NCBI GenBank assembly: GCA_025928735.1
Contig: JAICIW010000118.1
Coordinates: forward strand, 1-7,042
DNA length: 7,042 bases
Source: Rhodanobacteraceae bacterium
GTDB taxonomy: Bacteria > Pseudomonadota > Gammaproteobacteria > Xanthomonadales > Rhodanobacteraceae
Direction: 5' to 3'
Positions 5,357 to 7,042 of this stretch are shown here, in pieces. Both the position numbers and the translations under genes were made by a program. Within the stretch, counting starts at the first letter, position 1. The number at the start of each line of letters is the position of its first letter. A model generated the notes under the pieces. It saw only the letters and a list, made by a program, of their open reading frames with translations. It had not been told where the DNA came from and ran no database searches.

Positions 5357-6829
5357 TCAGCGTTCTGCCACTTTCCAGCGGGTGCCTTGCGGGCCGTCTT
5401 CGATTGCGACGCCCATGGCCGCAAGTTCCTCGCGAATCGCATCGGCGCGGGCGAAGTCACGGGCAGCACGTGCTGCCGATCGTTCGGTGATTAGAGCATC
5501 TATGAACTCACTGTTCGGCTGACTCACAACTGTTACTGGAGCGCCGCTTAAGTGAAGGGCTCCAGGTTTTAAATCCACCTCGACAGGGACAGAGCCTTGG
5601 AACCAAGCTTCGGGATCCTGCTGCAACAAGCCAATCATCGAGCCGCAACCCAGCAGCACTGATTTCACGTTTGCCAAAGATGCACGGACGGCCTCGTTTG
5701 CTGGGTCCGCCAATGCAAGCATTTGGCGTGCGGATTTGGCCAAGTTGTTGAGTACGGCCAAGGCAACTGGTGTATTTAGATCGTCTTCGAGAGCCCTTTC
5801 AAACTCGGCAGACGCAATACCGGGCGTCGAATCAAACTGTGCAAGGGCGCGCAACGTGCCGTACAACCGAGTCAGCGTAGCGATGCTTTGCTCAATCAGC
5901 GTTTCCGACCAGTCCAGCGGTTGCCGGTAATGGGCGGAGAGCAATGCGTAGCGCAGTGCCTCAGCCCGGAGCGGATATTGTTCAAGCAACGCATGCAACT
6001 GCTTCACGTTCCCCACCGACTTGCTCATCTTGGCGCCGCCGAAGGTGAGCATGCCGTTGTGCAGCCAGAAGCGCGCGAACGTTGGCGTGCCGTGCGCGCA
6101 GCGGGACTGCGCGATCTCGTTTTCGTGGTGCGGAAACACCAGATCCACACCGCCGGCGTGGATGTCGATCACGTCGCCCAGGTGCGCGGCCGCCATCGCC
6201 GAGCATTCGATGTGCCAGCCCGGACGGCCGTATCCCCACGGACTGTCCCAGCCGGGCAGGTCGGGCGTGGACGGCTTCCACAGCACGAAGTCGGCCGGGT
6301 TGCGCTTGTACGGCGCAACTTCGATCCGGGCGCCCGCGATCAGCTCGTCGGTCGCACGTCCCGAGAGCTTGCCGTAGTCCGCGAACTTCGCGACGTCGAA
6401 CAGCACGTGGCCTTCGGCGGCATAGGCGTGGCCCGAGGCGATCAGGGATTCGCACATCGCGACGATGGGCACGATGTGTTGCGTCGCCAGCGGTTCCAAG
6501 TCGGGCGGCGCGACGCCCAGTTTGGCCATGTCGTCGCGATAAATCGTGGCGTATTTTTCGGTGATGGCCTCGATCGGTACGCCGGCTTCCCGCGCCGCCG
6601 CGTTGATCTTGTCGTCCACGTCGGTGATGTTGCGCGCATACACCAGATGCGGGTATTCCCTGCGCAATAGCCGCGCCAGCACGTCGAAAACCACCGGGCC
6701 GCGTGCGTTGCCGATGTGGACGTAGCTGTAGACGGTCGGGCCGCACAGGTACATCGTCACCCGGTTGGGATCGGTCGGCTCGAACGTCTCGACGCGACGG
6801 GACAGCGAGTTGTAGAGGCGCAGGGCCAT
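5357..6829 (-). CDS. cysS: cysteinyl-tRNA synthetase
   Basis: A 490-residue class I CysRS that activates cysteine with ATP and charges tRNA-Cys. The four zinc ligands are Cys29 (LCGPTVY), Cys209 (GWHIECSAM), His234 and Glu238 (PHHENE); zinc binds the substrate thiol. The HIGH motif is HIGN (38-41) and the KMSKS motif is intact (267-271). The DALR/anticodon region occupies the C-terminal third, ending in IEDGPQGTRWK. It is about 29 residues longer than E. coli CysRS (461), largely from an insert at ~411-438. The start at ATG 6827-6829 matches the family N-terminus MALRLYNSLSRR; an in-frame extension to 7030 would pass through the promoter and is rejected. No strong ribosome binding site is visible. 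Part of the 3' half is lower in GC than the rest. Confidence 0.97.
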   Translation of the reverse strand: MALRLYNSLSRRVETFEPTDPNRVTMYLCGPTVYSYVHIGNARGPVVFDVLARLLRREYPHLVYARNITDVDDKINAAAREAGVPIEAITEKYATIYRDDMAKLGVAPPDLEPLATQHIVPIVAMCESLIASGHAYAAEGHVLFDVAKFADYGKLSGRATDELIAGARIEVAPYKRNPADFVLWKPSTPDLPGWDSPWGYGRPGWHIECSAMAAAHLGDVIDIHAGGVDLVFPHHENEIAQSRCAHGTPTFARFWLHNGMLTFGGAKMSKSVGNVKQLHALLEQYPLRAEALRYALLSAHYRQPLDWSETLIEQSIATLTRLYGTLRALAQFDSTPGIASAEFERALEDDLNTPVALAVLNNLAKSARQMLALADPANEAVRASLANVKSVLLGCGSMIGLLQQDPEAWFQGSVPVEVDLKPGALHLSGAPVTVVSQPNSEFIDALITERSAARAARDFARADAIREELAAMGVAIEDGPQGTRWKVAER

Positions 6830-6869
6830 GGATGTGATTGCCGTCGCGTTCGGGACAAATAAGCAAGCG

Positions 6870-6878
6870 ATTTTATCA
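6870..6878 (-). promoter_or_regulatory. extended -10 promoter of cysS
   Basis: Read on the minus strand, TGA is followed by TAAAAT, an extended -10 with 5 of 6 hexamer matches. The -35 (CTCAAG, spacing 17) is weak. A start near 6863 would give a leader of about 34 bases before the cysS ATG. It sits in the 148-bp divergent gap between cysS and the right-edge gene. Confidence 0.5.
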
Positions 6879-6977
6879 GGTTGGGTCCCTGGCTTGAGCG
6901 TGGATTCAGCATCCGCGTGGTTCAATGTGAATAACTCGTGATGACCGAAGGGTCGCGTCCTCACGGTGGAGCACGCC

Positions 6978-7042
6978 ATGTTGAAGATATTCGTTGCGTC
7001 GTGTTTGCTGGCCTTCGCGGTGGTGGCCAATGCGCAGAATTA
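6978..7042 (+). CDS. 5' end of a gene for an exported protein (cut by window end)
   Basis: Only 21 codons are visible. GGAG (6968-6971) precedes the ATG by six bases, a good ribosome binding site. The peptide has a Sec-type signal: a positive start (MLKIF), a hydrophobic core (VASCLLAFAVV) and a likely signal peptidase I site after ANA (residues 17-19). VASC at 6-9 resembles a lipobox but comes too early, with hydrophobic residues continuing after it, so a lipoprotein is unlikely. The mature protein is not visible and no family can be named. In E. coli a cyclophilin gene (ppiB) lies divergent to cysS, so a periplasmic cyclophilin is one guess from context only. Confidence 0.65.
   Translation, partial: MLKIFVASCLLAFAVVANAQN

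Noticed and set aside
6830..7030. N-terminal extension of CysRS by 67 residues to an ATG at 7028-7030
   Set aside because: The family N-terminus begins at MALRLYN, the extension has no similarity to CysRS, crosses the extended -10 promoter and overlaps the divergent signal-peptide gene.

Overview
The window is about 7 kb of GC-rich chromosome and is mostly a conserved housekeeping neighbourhood. It points to a gammaproteobacterium of the Lysobacterales (Xanthomonadales). The evidence is the order xseB / tRNAs / tig-clpP-clpX, the sequence of the trigger factor C-terminus (the stretch STYEEPEQVIELYR near residue 376 is very like Xanthomonas trigger factor as I remember it), the ClpP N-terminus and the high GC. 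Genus cannot be read from this alone.

Layout. At the left edge xseB (exonuclease VII small subunit) lies on the minus strand, with a strong stem-loop after its stop. A tRNA cluster follows on the plus strand: tRNA-His(GTG), tRNA-Lys(CTT) and tRNA-Leu(TAG), each with an encoded CCA. In front of tRNA-His sits a truncated second copy of its first ~21 bases, separated from the intact gene by a spacer that holds a near-perfect hairpin. After tRNA-Leu there is an imperfect 25-bp tandem repeat. Then come tig, clpP and clpX on the plus strand; tig and clpP are 25 bp apart, while clpX has a 152-bp leader with a likely promoter of its own. The usual next gene in gammaproteobacteria, lon, is absent. Instead there is a 352-bp gene-free stretch full of stem-loops, including two inverted copies of a dispersed GTTGGGCTT...AGCCCAAC repeat. 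Beyond it, on the minus strand and meeting clpX tail to tail, are sufE and upstream of it cysS. At the right edge a divergent gene begins with a good ribosome binding site and a signal peptide, and is cut by the window end.

How the genes fit together. Trigger factor binds nascent chains at the ribosome, and ClpX with ClpP unfolds and degrades tagged or regulatory proteins, so this block covers protein folding and turnover, with tRNAs for translation beside it. CysRS charges tRNA-Cys and SufE accepts sulfur from cysteine for Fe-S cluster assembly, so the minus-strand pair shares cysteine as substrate.

I saw no defence system, CRISPR array, phage gene, transposase or clearly new system. The points most worth a second look are the tRNA-His fragment, the paired inverted repeats where lon would be expected, a lower-GC segment plus insertion in the 3' half of cysS, and a variant catalytic motif in ClpP.
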